From Planctomycetota bacterium (lineage in GTDB: Bacteria; Planctomycetota; Phycisphaerae; Phycisphaerales; UBA5793): a stretch of DNA of 64,000 bases. The position numbers and the translations under genes are program-made. The stretch's first letter is position 1; each line of letters starts with the position of its first letter. Shown here one piece after another: positions 42,215 to 52,785 of the stretch. Below the pieces are notes generated by a model. The model saw only the letters and a program-made list of their open reading frames with translations. It was not told the DNA's origin and did no database searches. The stretch lies in assembly GCA_013112555.1 (NCBI GenBank), contig JABFGK010000002.1, positions 620,001-684,000 of the forward strand, in the 5' to 3' direction.

Positions 42215-42589
42215 ATGCCAAATCGTATGAAGCGCTGCCCTTCAAAGTCGACATTTAGACTCGCTCAAGGTGTTCTGATAATTGAGCATGTAGTCTTTAC
42301 ACTGATAGTCTTGTGGCGTGGAATCGGTGGATATGAAAGAATGGTTACTTGGCCTATTGTTGCCTACCACGCCTTGGCGATGACAGCTTGTATTGTGCTG
42401 TATTTTGTGCTGGTAATAAGGATTCGTAGGGCACTGTGCAAGTATTCATACATGATGTGCGTGCAATGCTGGTATCCGTTGTATGGCCTATGTGAGCAAG
42501 GTCGTTGCCCTGAATGCGGGCGGCACTACACCCGCGGCGAAGTAGTGACGTACTGGAGGAGACGGTTTTTTGTTCGGGAACTTGATTGA
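42215..42589 (+). CDS. Small membrane protein with C-terminal CxxC...CPECG zinc ribbon
   Basis: 124 aa; two predicted TM segments; 'CVQCWYPLYGLCEQGRCPECG'. Confidence 0.65.
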   Translation: MPNRMKRCPSKSTFRLAQGVLIIEHVVFTLIVLWRGIGGYERMVTWPIVAYHALAMTACIVLYFVLVIRIRRALCKYSYMMCVQCWYPLYGLCEQGRCPECGRHYTRGEVVTYWRRRFFVRELD

Positions 42590-42754
42590 TTAGCCCACTT
42601 ATGGGCATTTACCGGGGCTATAAGCAAAAGTTGTGGATGGAGGCGTGAATGAAAACGGCGGCATACTCTGGGTTTGTTGTAGTTGCTGCTGCAAACCCCC
42701 CAGCGGCCCACGCGGGCCCGGAGTACACCACCATGACAGAGACTATGACCGTGG

Positions 42755-42946
42755 CCTGCTCCCTGAAAACTGATCCAGCCGTTGTGAGAGTCCCGATGAC
42801 CTCTCTTCGAGCCTGAGCCTCAGAGCCGAAGGCCGGCAGAGGTCAGATGAAGAGTCTCATAGACAATGAAGCGCAAACGACACAGCCCGGAACAGATCAT
42901 TACCAAGTTGCGTGAGGCTGACGCGATGCTGGCCACGGGAGCGACG
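42755..42946 (+). mobile_element. IS3-family left-end remnant with start of orfA
   Basis: 'tgaaaactgatccagccgttgtgagag...' then MKRKRHSPEQIITKLREADAMLATGAT, the typical IS3 OrfA N-terminus, cut off at the Rhs sequence. Left boundary approximate. Confidence 0.6.
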
Positions 42947-43363
42947 ATCGCCCAGAGCAACTACCAAGGCACCACCAGCGGTTGGAACGATCTCACCGCC
43001 ATCGGCAACCGCAAGGGCTATGCCGGCTATGAATGGGACGGTGTGGTGAGCCTATACCACGTACGGAATCGCGTGCTGCACCCGGTCCTGGGACGATGGA
43101 CACGAAGATATCCACCCGGGTATTCAGTTCGTGGATACTTTGGCAAACAAAAAGTGGAGTGTGGACTCTGCTGGAAAGAGGGAGGTGGCCTCGCTCCAAC
43201 CATTGACTGTTCAGTGGGTTTTGGGGGTAGTATACGCCCCGGCCCCTTCGGAAAGGGCGGCAAGGGCAGCAAGGGCCTGATGCACGGCGATGTCGGCGGC
43301 ACTGTCTGCTTAAAGTGCACGAGGCGTCTCTGTCCTTCTGACGGGAACTACTATTATGTATGA
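42866..43363 (+). pseudogene. Chimeric ORF: IS3 OrfA N-terminus joined to a displaced RHS-core fragment and short tip
   Basis: Sequence from 'IAQSNYQGTTSGWNDLTAIGNRKGYAGYEWDGVVSLYHVRNRVLHPVLGRWTRR' parallels 40506-42185 ORF. Confidence 0.75.
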
Positions 43364-43567
43364 TCGATGCCTGACTTCTGCCATTGTGTGAGCCAACTTA
43401 GCGACGGATAGTTGTGGGCATGTGAGTATTTGTATCACGCGCATGGGCCGCCGTGAAAGCATTCGGCCGTCCCTTTGGCGCACTAACAGGCACAAAGGTG
43501 AGTCTCCACATCTCCAGTATCTAAACGGCAGAGTGAGCTAAACGCAGCGTGATGGATATTATCTTAC

Positions 43568-44341
43568 ATGTGTAGAACGGAAACGTCTTCAGTTGCGCCG
43601 TGTATCGTGATATATGCTGGTGGTCTTGCCATCGTACTTCTTGCAAGTATTAGCGGGGCTATTTCCATATATGAGTGCATCTCATTCCGCATGCATGCGT
43701 CCATCACCACGGCCACGGTAATTGTGTCTGAGGTTAGGCTAGAGGCACAGCACGTCGCAGGTGTTGAGGTGCCGTACGTTCTATACAAGTATCGTGATCC
43801 AACTTCAGGTCGTCTGCTGAACAGTAGTACCTACGCCTTACAGGGCAACTTCACCCCTCATGGAAGTGCGAGGGAGATAGTGAGTACATTCCGAGCGGGT
43901 ATGGATACTCAGTTGTACATCGACACTCGACATCCATCACGCTCAAGCCTGGTTAAACCGAGCATCAATGGCCCCGCATACGTGAAAGTATGTTTCGGTC
44001 TGTTTATTGGCGTTCTATTGCTATTGGGGATAATGCGGGCAGCGCTCTCAGCCATGGTACGTTACAGTTCTCTTGAAAGGGCGCGCAGACCATCCACAAA
44101 TGTCGATCGCTATCATGTTATTGGTCTCATGGCTGGGTGGGTGTCGGCTGGACTCATACCCACCGTCGCTTATGTGTGTGAAGCGGAGCAGGCTGCGCGT
44201 TCACTGATCGCAGAGGTATCCTTGGCCGCGTACGGTGGAAGCATAGTCCTTCTCGCTGGACTGTGTGCGATCGGGGTGAGGCTACAGGCGACCACTCGTC
44301 GTGGTCAGAGGGCTAGCAGCAGTGACCTAACAGACCTCTAA
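43568..44341 (+). CDS. DUF3592-like membrane protein
   Basis: 257 aa; TM - 'TATVIVSEVRLEA...VEVPYVLYKYRDPTSGRLL...TQLYIDTRHPSRSSLVKP' - TM helices. Confidence 0.7.
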   Translation: MCRTETSSVAPCIVIYAGGLAIVLLASISGAISIYECISFRMHASITTATVIVSEVRLEAQHVAGVEVPYVLYKYRDPTSGRLLNSSTYALQGNFTPHGSAREIVSTFRAGMDTQLYIDTRHPSRSSLVKPSINGPAYVKVCFGLFIGVLLLLGIMRAALSAMVRYSSLERARRPSTNVDRYHVIGLMAGWVSAGLIPTVAYVCEAEQAARSLIAEVSLAAYGGSIVLLAGLCAIGVRLQATTRRGQRASSSDLTDL

Positions 44342-44782
44342 GCAACTGCTCAGTACCACATGTTGTATCTTCTCTGCGCTGGGTGTTCTCCGGCTAGAAT
44401 CGTTTTCGTGGGCCCCGGCTCTACCGGGGGGATGGTTCCAACGGAACCATGACACACCAATCACGAATCACTGCCGCTCCGTTGCTTTCCCACCATTCGC
44501 AGCCGGTTCGCCAATCTCCCGATTGGCACTCCCCCGCCGTCATTCCCGCGCACACGGGAATCCATCCGCTCCTCATCCGCCCCCCCCCCGCCACCACCGG
44601 TGGCGGCTTTGTGAGCCCCCGGCTTTGCCGGGGGTGATGCGTTCTCGCACCGGGAATGACCCATTGCCTCAAAGCGGCAAACTGGAAGTAGCCAAAGAGT
44701 TGGAGCACGTCGCGCCCACGCGATGAGCGCACCCTCTGGCAAAGCGGCCAGGATTAAATCAACAACCCAGTACGCCACCGTA

Positions 44783-47257
44783 TCAGAAGTTAACATCAAA
44801 CGCGTCGACTGATATCCACGATCCCACCGAATCAGGATGGTGCTGCCCGGTCACGATCACATCCAACCGATGCGGGCCCGGGACAAGATCAGCGGCCGTG
44901 TACAGCGCGGTACTGACCTCAATCTCCGGCGCATAGCAGTCAACCTGCCCCAGCGGCTTCCCATCCAATTTCAGATAGGCGACCCCCAAAGCCGGCCCAC
45001 GGGACCCGACCCATGTGACGCCGGTCCCCTGGAAGATGAAGATGATTCGATCACGCGGCGTCCGGGCTGCACTGAGATAGTGGGCACTTGCCTGCTCATG
45101 CGGGATCGTGCCCCACGAGTTCACGTAGTACAGCGACTGAACGCATTCCTCATATCGCATAATGTCGACTGCGATCGTGCTCCAGGTGCTGCCGTCATCC
45201 GTGGACTCATGGATCTCCATGCTCGTCGAGAGAAAGATCCGCTGATCGGTCTGATACGTCGGTGAATATCGAACCTCGCGAATCTGCTCATCCTGTTCAA
45301 TAAACGTCTCACCGAACGAGGTCCACGTCTGCATGTCATCCCGGGTACGCAAGGACGCCTGACCCTGCAGCACTACGACCATGTCGCCGGACTCCGAATA
45401 ATCCGGGGCCGGCCAAATGGAATGAATGTTTGCACCAATCAGATCCGGGTGCGTCGTGACCGCATTCCACGTCAGGCCGCGGTCGTCCGACGTGTACAGG
45501 CCGATATTGGTGCCGGCCAGGAGCGTCGTCGTATTATCGGGACGCCGAACGGCTTCGAGGAAGATGTCACCCAAGGTCGGCAGATTGTTGCTGCGTGCTG
45601 CCCAGGTCGCGCCCCCATCCTCCGAAACGAATACGCCCTCATCGCGCAGGCTCGCAAACGCAAGGTGATCCTCGTCGAAGCGAGGCGAAAAGGCAACCCA
45701 TGCAGCATATGCCTTCGTGTCGATGACCTTTTCAAACGTGCCGCCCCCATCGATCGACCGAAAGACCCCGTTGGAGCGCGTACTCACTAACACGGTCCGG
45801 TCCGTGACAAACTGAGGCGACGCCAGCGCCTTGGTCGGAAACGCCGTGTCTGTCTCATCAATTGTCCGGGCCGTCCAACTCGCGCCCCGGTCCTCCGAAA
45901 CAAGCAGCACACCCAGATGAATCGCCAGGATCGTGTTATCCTGCTCAAACGTCGGTGAAAACTCCGTGTTATACACATACGGGTTACTCAGCCCGGTCGT
46001 GCTGACCGACCAATTCGCGCCGGCATCCTCAGATACATACAACCCGCCGCCGTAGCGACTCACAACCATCAGCGGGTCGGCTGGAAACGTCGGTGCCAGT
46101 GCAAAACCGGAGATCAGCCGGGCCGGTCTCGTTTCGAGTTCCATCCAGACCTTCCCCCTGACCGTTGAGCGATACAAGCCCTCAAACGAGCCGAGAAAGA
46201 CGGTGTCATCCTGCTGGTACGTGGGAGATACGGCCAACTCATAAAAATGGACCGACGTCTGATCGCTGTTGCGAATCCCGCCCATATACAACGTCCACGA
46301 CTCGCCTCCGTTCGTTGACTTGTACACGGCCGTCTCGGCACCGACGGCAAAGAGCGTGTGATCGTGCCTGAAATTCGGTGAGAGGTCGATGTCAATGACA
46401 TGGGCTTCCTTCAAACCCTTATTAATCGGCTCGATTTTCGACCAGTTATACACACTGCGCCACATGCCGTGCTCAGCCGTGGCAATGAAGAGCGCCGGGT
46501 GACGCGGGATCGAAGTATCAAGTTCGATGTCGGTGATGTCCGATGGGGCCATGAACTGGGTCAAAGGAGACCATGTGGCCCCTTCATCCTGTGAATAGAT
46601 GAGGTATCGCCCACCCACACAGGCGACCACTCCGCCGTCATCACTGAAACTCGGAGAGAGGGCAACGTCCGTGATGGGCGCGATAGTCGGAATGACCTTC
46701 TCCCACAACAGACCGCGGTCAAGACTCCGATACAGCCCGCCATCGTCTGGGGCCGCGAACATCACGAGCTCGCCGTCGGCCCCGTACTCACCACTGACCG
46801 TCGACATGTTGGGCGAGGGAAGCCCGTTGTTGACCGTGTACCAGGTGTAGCCGCCGTCATCAGACCGATAGATCCCTTCGAGTTTGGAACTCACCATCAT
46901 GAACGGATCTTGCGGGTAGTGCGGGGCCATGAAAATGTCGGTCAGCCCGCCGCGGTTGTCCATCCCACGGACCACCTGGTGCCAGGTCCATCCTCCGTCA
47001 TTCGATCGCAACATACCGGAGTTACCCGGCCCGGTCAGCGTGACAAACACCACACCGTCCTGTGCAAATGCCGGCGAGACACAGACATCGTATACAACGT
47101 CGTGCGGCTGATGCGCCGAAGCCGACAGCGTCGTCAGCAACCCGATGAGGCCGGCAACAGTGGCACGCACAGCACATGGCAGCACCGTGCCGATGCTCAC
47201 CCCGGGGCTCGTCCTGACGCCCTCATATCCTCCTGAACCTGCTCGCGCTCGCGCCAT
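44783..47257 (-). CDS. Secreted BNR/YCF48-type beta-propeller protein
   Basis: Repeats such as 'GVFRSIDGGGTFEKV', 'GLYTSDDRGLTWNAV', 'GVFVSEDGGATWAAR', 'VYKSTNGGESWTLY'. Confidence 0.9.
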   Translation of the reverse strand: MARARAGSGGYEGVRTSPGVSIGTVLPCAVRATVAGLIGLLTTLSASAHQPHDVVYDVCVSPAFAQDGVVFVTLTGPGNSGMLRSNDGGWTWHQVVRGMDNRGGLTDIFMAPHYPQDPFMMVSSKLEGIYRSDDGGYTWYTVNNGLPSPNMSTVSGEYGADGELVMFAAPDDGGLYRSLDRGLLWEKVIPTIAPITDVALSPSFSDDGGVVACVGGRYLIYSQDEGATWSPLTQFMAPSDITDIELDTSIPRHPALFIATAEHGMWRSVYNWSKIEPINKGLKEAHVIDIDLSPNFRHDHTLFAVGAETAVYKSTNGGESWTLYMGGIRNSDQTSVHFYELAVSPTYQQDDTVFLGSFEGLYRSTVRGKVWMELETRPARLISGFALAPTFPADPLMVVSRYGGGLYVSEDAGANWSVSTTGLSNPYVYNTEFSPTFEQDNTILAIHLGVLLVSEDRGASWTARTIDETDTAFPTKALASPQFVTDRTVLVSTRSNGVFRSIDGGGTFEKVIDTKAYAAWVAFSPRFDEDHLAFASLRDEGVFVSEDGGATWAARSNNLPTLGDIFLEAVRRPDNTTTLLAGTNIGLYTSDDRGLTWNAVTTHPDLIGANIHSIWPAPDYSESGDMVVVLQGQASLRTRDDMQTWTSFGETFIEQDEQIREVRYSPTYQTDQRIFLSTSMEIHESTDDGSTWSTIAVDIMRYEECVQSLYYVNSWGTIPHEQASAHYLSAARTPRDRIIFIFQGTGVTWVGSRGPALGVAYLKLDGKPLGQVDCYAPEIEVSTALYTAADLVPGPHRLDVIVTGQHHPDSVGSWISVDAFDVNF

Positions 47258-47539
47258 ATCCTGGTCCTCCTGACGGGGTTGCCGATTGAAAGAGTGAATC
47301 GTGAGCCGACACTGCCGCATTTAGCCGCATTTAAGGGATACGGGGTGAATGGGAAGCGGTTTCGGTGTAGTTGACAAGTTGCTCCTATTTGACATTGCCA
47401 GGGCGGGAAACACGCCTATTGAGGATGATTCCCGACAGCATCCAGCAATATCACCACCAGGCCCACGACGATACAGAGACTTCGAGAATGCCGAAGCATC
47501 AGGATGAATAGGCCGGATGCCCCCCAGATCGCTCCCCGA

Positions 47540-49570
47540 TCACGACACTCGGATCAGCATCACGCCATGACGCCGGATCGGCTTCGGCGTGCTGAAGGAA
47601 TCTGCGTATGTACCAAGATCCTCCTGCCTCCACACATCACGGACCGTGCATGACCCTGACAAGCCGATGTCGCCCCACCTCACCGTGAGCGGCTGCTCAC
47701 CCTCACTCGTATTGAACAACCCAACAGCCACTGACCCATCTTCCATTTCCTTGACCATGATGAAGTGGTCGTCATCCTCGATCATGACGCGCCCCTGTTT
47801 CCCGAGCGCATCCTGATTGATGGCAATCACCTCAGCATTGCACAGCACATTGAGCGTGAACGCATCGAGTTTCGTCATGTCGCCGGACAGAAACAACGGC
47901 GCTGCCATCAAACTCCAGAGCGACATGTAACTGTACTGCTCGTTTGGTGTCAGGTCGGTCGGCGTGCCTTCTCCCATGTTCTGCGCGCTGCCGACCCAGC
48001 CGAGCATGAGATAGTCCGGATCGTTCCAGCGGCCCGGGCCGGCACATTCATGGTGGCGCGCGTTGCGCAGCCCTATCGAGTAGAACGCCGGCAACAGCGC
48101 ACCTTGCTGCAGGCCGAGATCACCGGTCGTGCGCCAACTCTGCCCCCCCACTTCCGCGCCCCACTCCCACACGGCCCCTCGCCCATACTGACACAGATTC
48201 AGCACGACGTCACGATCAAGCGTGCGCAGAATCTCTGATATCTGACGGTAAGGCCGCTGCAGGCGCGCTGTGCCGTCACCCGTCGCCACATTCTCATAGG
48301 AACACCAGTCGTACTTGAGAAAGTCAAATCCCCATTCGGCAAACTGACGTGCATCAGCCGCCTCGTGTTCGTAGGCCCCGACGTACCCGGCACATGTCCA
48401 CGGCCCGGGAGATGTGTATATACCGGCACGCAATCCGAGTGCATGAATGGAGTCCACCATGCCGGCAATGTCCGGAAACTTCGCATTACATAAAACAGCC
48501 CCGGTGGCCGTATCACGGTACGGCTCATCACCCTGCTGTTTCATCCAGCAGTCATCCACATTAACATACATATACCCGAAGTCGGCCATCCCGGAGTCGA
48601 TCATCGCGTTGGCTGCCTCACGAATGTCCTGCTCCGTCACCCGGTCATAATGAATGTACCAACTGTTCCAGCCCATCGGCGGGGTCAGTGCCAACGTCTC
48701 GCCAACAACGAGCGTAAACGACCTCTCAGCAGCACCGTGCTCATTCGTTGCGCCCAATGTCAAGTCGTACTCACCCGCTGTTGCCGGGGCCGTGCCGTTG
48801 AGCACTCCGGTCGCCGGGTCAAGAACCAGACCATCAGGCAACCCATCAACGGCAAAGACAATCGGCCGCGTCCCGGTACACGGAATCCGATACACAAACG
48901 GGTGGCCGGGACGGACCCCGAACAGGCGCGGGCCGTTAATGGCCGGAACGGGACCGGGTTTCGGTGTGATGATCATGGGACTCTCCCGTGGTGGGTAATC
49001 AAGCGCAACCGGCAGGTTGCTGCCGGCACTGATATGGAAATTCGCCGCTGCCCAGTTTGCATGGTCATAGTCAATACCGTCGCCGGCACTCGTGACCAGA
49101 AGCATCATGTGCGTAACGCCGCTCAGGTCGAGATCAATACGCTTTGCCGGGTCCCCGCCGTGCATCACCCCACTGTCAAACGACAGTGAGCCGTCGAGAT
49201 ACACCTGAAACACAAGGCTGCCACGTGCACCCGCCCCATCATCAACGCCGACGGTAGCCGTGAACCGCCCAGCCTGCCCGTCAAGTTGAATGCTGAAGAC
49301 CGAATCGGCATGCGAGCCCACGCCATGCTCAAACACCTGGCCACCGATGGTCAGCGGCTTGCTAGTGATCGACTGATCGATCTGCGGTCTCCCCCAGCCC
49401 TGCTTCATCTTTGTCAGATCAAGCGATGACAGCGAGACGAGAACATCATCGATAACAACGGCCGCGGAACCGGGTATGCACAGCACGACCAGCACAAGCA
49501 ACACCGCTCCCCACACATCGTGGAAACACGGCAGCGAAATAGCGTTGTTTCGTGGCATGACCTGTATCAC
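47540..49570 (-). CDS. Alpha-galactosidase (GH27) with N-terminal NPCBM-like domain and putative Ig-like domain
   Basis: NPCBM-like 'QSITSKPLTIGGQVFEHGVGSHADSVFSIQL'; GH27 'TPPMGWNSWYIHYDRVTEQDI', 'VNVDDCWM', 'FDFLKYDWCSYE'. Confidence 0.95.
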   Translation of the reverse strand: MIQVMPRNNAISLPCFHDVWGAVLLVLVVLCIPGSAAVVIDDVLVSLSSLDLTKMKQGWGRPQIDQSITSKPLTIGGQVFEHGVGSHADSVFSIQLDGQAGRFTATVGVDDGAGARGSLVFQVYLDGSLSFDSGVMHGGDPAKRIDLDLSGVTHMMLLVTSAGDGIDYDHANWAAANFHISAGSNLPVALDYPPRESPMIITPKPGPVPAINGPRLFGVRPGHPFVYRIPCTGTRPIVFAVDGLPDGLVLDPATGVLNGTAPATAGEYDLTLGATNEHGAAERSFTLVVGETLALTPPMGWNSWYIHYDRVTEQDIREAANAMIDSGMADFGYMYVNVDDCWMKQQGDEPYRDTATGAVLCNAKFPDIAGMVDSIHALGLRAGIYTSPGPWTCAGYVGAYEHEAADARQFAEWGFDFLKYDWCSYENVATGDGTARLQRPYRQISEILRTLDRDVVLNLCQYGRGAVWEWGAEVGGQSWRTTGDLGLQQGALLPAFYSIGLRNARHHECAGPGRWNDPDYLMLGWVGSAQNMGEGTPTDLTPNEQYSYMSLWSLMAAPLFLSGDMTKLDAFTLNVLCNAEVIAINQDALGKQGRVMIEDDDHFIMVKEMEDGSVAVGLFNTSEGEQPLTVRWGDIGLSGSCTVRDVWRQEDLGTYADSFSTPKPIRRHGVMLIRVS

Positions 49571-49628
49571 AACATATGCTCATGCACGACCTGGATTCCC
49601 CCCCATTCCCCTGTATTGGGATTCTTCT

Positions 49629-50582
49629 ATGGTGGACCGGCAGCATGCGGCAACTGCAGAAGAAGCGAGTGCGGCCATGGCCTGCGTTCGATGCGGCTAT
49701 GACCTGCACGGGTTGCCGGTCGATGTCGCCGGCTCCTGCCCGGAATGCGGCTGCTCACGGGCGCTCACATCGTGGTTCTATTCAAAACAAACCACAGCCT
49801 GGCGCCGGACAACAGTCCGCGGGCTGTACCTGATCATCATTCCGTTTGCACTCTCCGTCGTGATCAGCATCCTCTATCTTCCCCTGACCTATCTGTCCAT
49901 CAGCAGCACCGCCTACAGTCCGCCGGAGTGGATGAGTGTTGCCGTGTGGGCTTTGTGGTATATCGGTACGGGTCTCAGCCGTGTCCTGACTCCGATCGGC
50001 GTGTTCCTTGCCACGAGACAGCCGCCACTCCAGACGGATGAAACTCCTGCGATGCGTGGCTGCCGTCACTGGTCGCGGTGGGTCGTCGTTGTGTGTGGCA
50101 TCGCCATTCTGACGCTCCCAGTGGTTGTCTGGATCGTCGATATTGCAGCATATGAATTTGATGTCGGCTATGGATCAGTACCGCTGTTGAGCCCGGAACT
50201 GAGCCTGATAGCCGAGGTCTTACGAAACGTGCTCCCCTGGGTCAGCTCCGCAGGATTTACCCTGTTCATCGTGTTCCTCATGCTGCTCGCCCAGGCCACC
50301 GAACCCCAACGCCTGTTCGCTCGTCTTCGCCTGTTGTTGATTGCAGAACTGGTATATTACATTACATCACTCGCTGCAACCCTGTGGATGTACAGCCTCA
50401 TGCAAGGCAACAACGGTGCCATCACGAACGCATCCGTATCCACCATGCAGCGCATGCAGACGATCGGGCTCATGTTTCAGATAGTGCACGTCGGTCTGCT
50501 TCTGTGGACCGGCGTCGTATTCTGGAGCCTGGCACGCTGGCTCGGGCAGGGATTGAGGAAATCAGGAAAGATGACATCGTGA
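49629..50582 (+). CDS. Zinc-ribbon multi-TM protein, module 1
   Basis: 'CVRCGYDLHGLPVDVAGSCPECGCSRALTSWFYSKQTTAWRRTTVRGLYLIIIPFALSVVIS'. Confidence 0.75.
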   Translation: MVDRQHAATAEEASAAMACVRCGYDLHGLPVDVAGSCPECGCSRALTSWFYSKQTTAWRRTTVRGLYLIIIPFALSVVISILYLPLTYLSISSTAYSPPEWMSVAVWALWYIGTGLSRVLTPIGVFLATRQPPLQTDETPAMRGCRHWSRWVVVVCGIAILTLPVVVWIVDIAAYEFDVGYGSVPLLSPELSLIAEVLRNVLPWVSSAGFTLFIVFLMLLAQATEPQRLFARLRLLLIAELVYYITSLAATLWMYSLMQGNNGAITNASVSTMQRMQTIGLMFQIVHVGLLLWTGVVFWSLARWLGQGLRKSGKMTS

Positions 50583-52570
50583 CAGGCGAAGAGCCCAATA
50601 CACACGGCGACAGCGAGCTGACGATGGCCGGAAACGAGGTGTCAACAGCATCCTCAGACACGCCCAGCACATCCGCAACAGCCGATGAAACAGAGGCGCC
50701 CCATCAGCAGCACCCACTCATCCGCTGCGTGCATTGCGGCTATGACCTGCGTGGTGATTCCGACGAGGATGGCAGCGACACGTGCCCGGAATGCGGCAAC
50801 ACACGACTCTTGACACGGTGGTTCTGGTCAGACGAGGTCATGAAGTGGCGAGGAAAGGTCTCGTGGGGGATGTGGCTGCTTGTGATGATGATTGGACTCT
50901 GGTTCATGGCCGGCGCATATGGCTCAGTGATGGTACGCGCCTTCCCCACGGGTGCCCCCTCGACAGCCCGGATGCTCATCACCTTCGAATCTGTCTGGAG
51001 ATTCATGATGATGGCCGGCAATACGCTCGGGTGTGTCGGCGTTATTCTCCTGACCATACAAGTGCCGAATGTCGAACGCCGGGCCGGCGGATGGGTTGCC
51101 TGGATGCGCCCGGGGGCCCGCTGGCTCATCGTGATTGGGTTTCTTGGTGCCACATGCCTGCCGTGGGCGGCTGCTGCATTGCAAGAGTACAAGCAGACGT
51201 ATGATGTGTATTACAGCGATTCAAGCAGAGTCGCTGTACTCAATGGTGCGTTGGCCGTGATTGGGATCGGACGCGTCGTGACCGGGTGGGCGTACTGGCT
51301 CGGTACGGGCGCAACGATAACTTATATGATCTTCCTGGCCTCCGGGACCGGCGCACGACGGCTCGCTACACGATTGCGATGGTGCGCCATTGCATTAGCA
51401 GTCCTGTGGATCGGCAGTATGAGTTTCAGGCTCTGGGTCAGTGCTCTGGTATCAGCCGCCGGTGCGGGCACGACGGCGTCAGTGAATATCCTGACATCAA
51501 ACTCGGTCACCACGATCAGCCACTGGGTCCTGATTGCCGGCTTTGCCATGATGGCCTGGGTGAGCGTGATGCTGTGGCAACAGGCACGCTGGTACGGCCA
51601 GGGACTTAAACACACCAAGCACAGGCGAACCGTGAAATCGATTCTTGAAACAATCGCGATGAACAACGCACCGGCCCGCCACGTCTCGTGCGTGCATTGC
51701 GGCTATGACCTGCGCGGCACATCGCAGGATTCGAGCCACACCACCTGCTCAGAATGCGGCTCATCACACGAACTCTCAAACTGGTTCTGGTCGTCAGGCA
51801 CCAGACGCTGGCGAAAGCAAGTCTCATGGGGACTGTGGCTGATTGCGCTCGCACTGGCACTCAGCGCATGCCATAGCGCCATCGTCGAACTCTCACACGT
51901 CCGCGCGAATGCGCTTGCTTCGTTCTGGCAAGCGTCCTGGCTCAGTGTCGGCATCAGATATGTGCGGCTGGCAACACACGACCCGGCCTACATCCTTGCA
52001 GCCGTCGGCGTGGTTCTGATCACGATGGCTGTGCCCTGCCGAGGCGTCGAGCGGAGGCCGGTCGCGCTCAGTCGACGCTGCGCTCGGTGGCTGTTTGTTG
52101 TGAGTGTTACTATCACGCTGACTTCGCCGATCCTCGCCACATTGGTATCACAGTATTCCGATGATCTGTGGAAGTATGATCGCGAGACGACGATCTACGT
52201 GATGGCGCGCGGCCTTGAAATGTTCTCGTACTGCCTGTCGGAGTCGACCATGTGGGTCTCGCTGGCTGCGATGCTGGCGGTCATGGTCCATATCAATCTG
52301 ATGACGCAACGTACATCAATCCCCAGGCACATCGCCCGCTGGACAACGGTATCGCTGGTCACGGTTGTCTCTGTCATCGCATCCCTGGGTGCGGTCGGCG
52401 TGCTGGTGTTGATGTCCCGTGGCATGGATCGACATTTGATCACTCCCGGCTTGTCACATGCGATCAACCTGATCTTCGTGGCCGCTGCCACCCTCGTAGA
52501 ACTCTGGGCACTCGGCGTCCTGCTGGCCCTCTCGCGATGGTACGGGCGGGGAATCAAGTTGAGGGGGTAA
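50579..52570 (+). CDS. Zinc-ribbon multi-TM protein, modules 2 and 3 fused
   Basis: 'CVHCGYDLRGDSDEDGSDTCPECGNTRLLTRWFWSDEVMKWRGKVSWGMWLL' and 'CVHCGYDLRGTSQDSSHTTCSECGSSHELSNWFWSSGTRRWRKQVSWGLWLI' in one frame; GTG start overlaps previous TGA (GTGA). Confidence 0.8.
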   Translation: MTGEEPNTHGDSELTMAGNEVSTASSDTPSTSATADETEAPHQQHPLIRCVHCGYDLRGDSDEDGSDTCPECGNTRLLTRWFWSDEVMKWRGKVSWGMWLLVMMIGLWFMAGAYGSVMVRAFPTGAPSTARMLITFESVWRFMMMAGNTLGCVGVILLTIQVPNVERRAGGWVAWMRPGARWLIVIGFLGATCLPWAAAALQEYKQTYDVYYSDSSRVAVLNGALAVIGIGRVVTGWAYWLGTGATITYMIFLASGTGARRLATRLRWCAIALAVLWIGSMSFRLWVSALVSAAGAGTTASVNILTSNSVTTISHWVLIAGFAMMAWVSVMLWQQARWYGQGLKHTKHRRTVKSILETIAMNNAPARHVSCVHCGYDLRGTSQDSSHTTCSECGSSHELSNWFWSSGTRRWRKQVSWGLWLIALALALSACHSAIVELSHVRANALASFWQASWLSVGIRYVRLATHDPAYILAAVGVVLITMAVPCRGVERRPVALSRRCARWLFVVSVTITLTSPILATLVSQYSDDLWKYDRETTIYVMARGLEMFSYCLSESTMWVSLAAMLAVMVHINLMTQRTSIPRHIARWTTVSLVTVVSVIASLGAVGVLVLMSRGMDRHLITPGLSHAINLIFVAAATLVELWALGVLLALSRWYGRGIKLRG

Positions 52571-52603
52571 ACGGTGAAAACCCCGCCTCCGCCGTGGGGG
52601 GGG

Positions 52604-52772
52604 GAATGATGCGCAAGCATCATGCCATGCCGCGTACCGTGCCCCTCCCTTCCGTCATCCCGGCGCAGGCCGGAACCCAGGGAGATGAATGTGATCCATA
52701 CGATTTCCCTGCCGGATCTTCCGCTCAGAGCAGCGTTGATCCGGCCTACTTCCTCACCCCGTCACTCCCACC
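52604..52772. repeat. Dispersed ~170-190 bp intergenic repeat, copy A (copy B at 55099-55290)
   Basis: Shared gaatgatgcgcaagcatcat...cgtcatcccggcgcaggccgg...cagggagatgaatg...ccctgccggatcttccgctca(a/g)agcagcgttgatccggcctacttcctc. Confidence 0.9.
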
Positions 52773-52785
52773 CTCAAAATTATTG

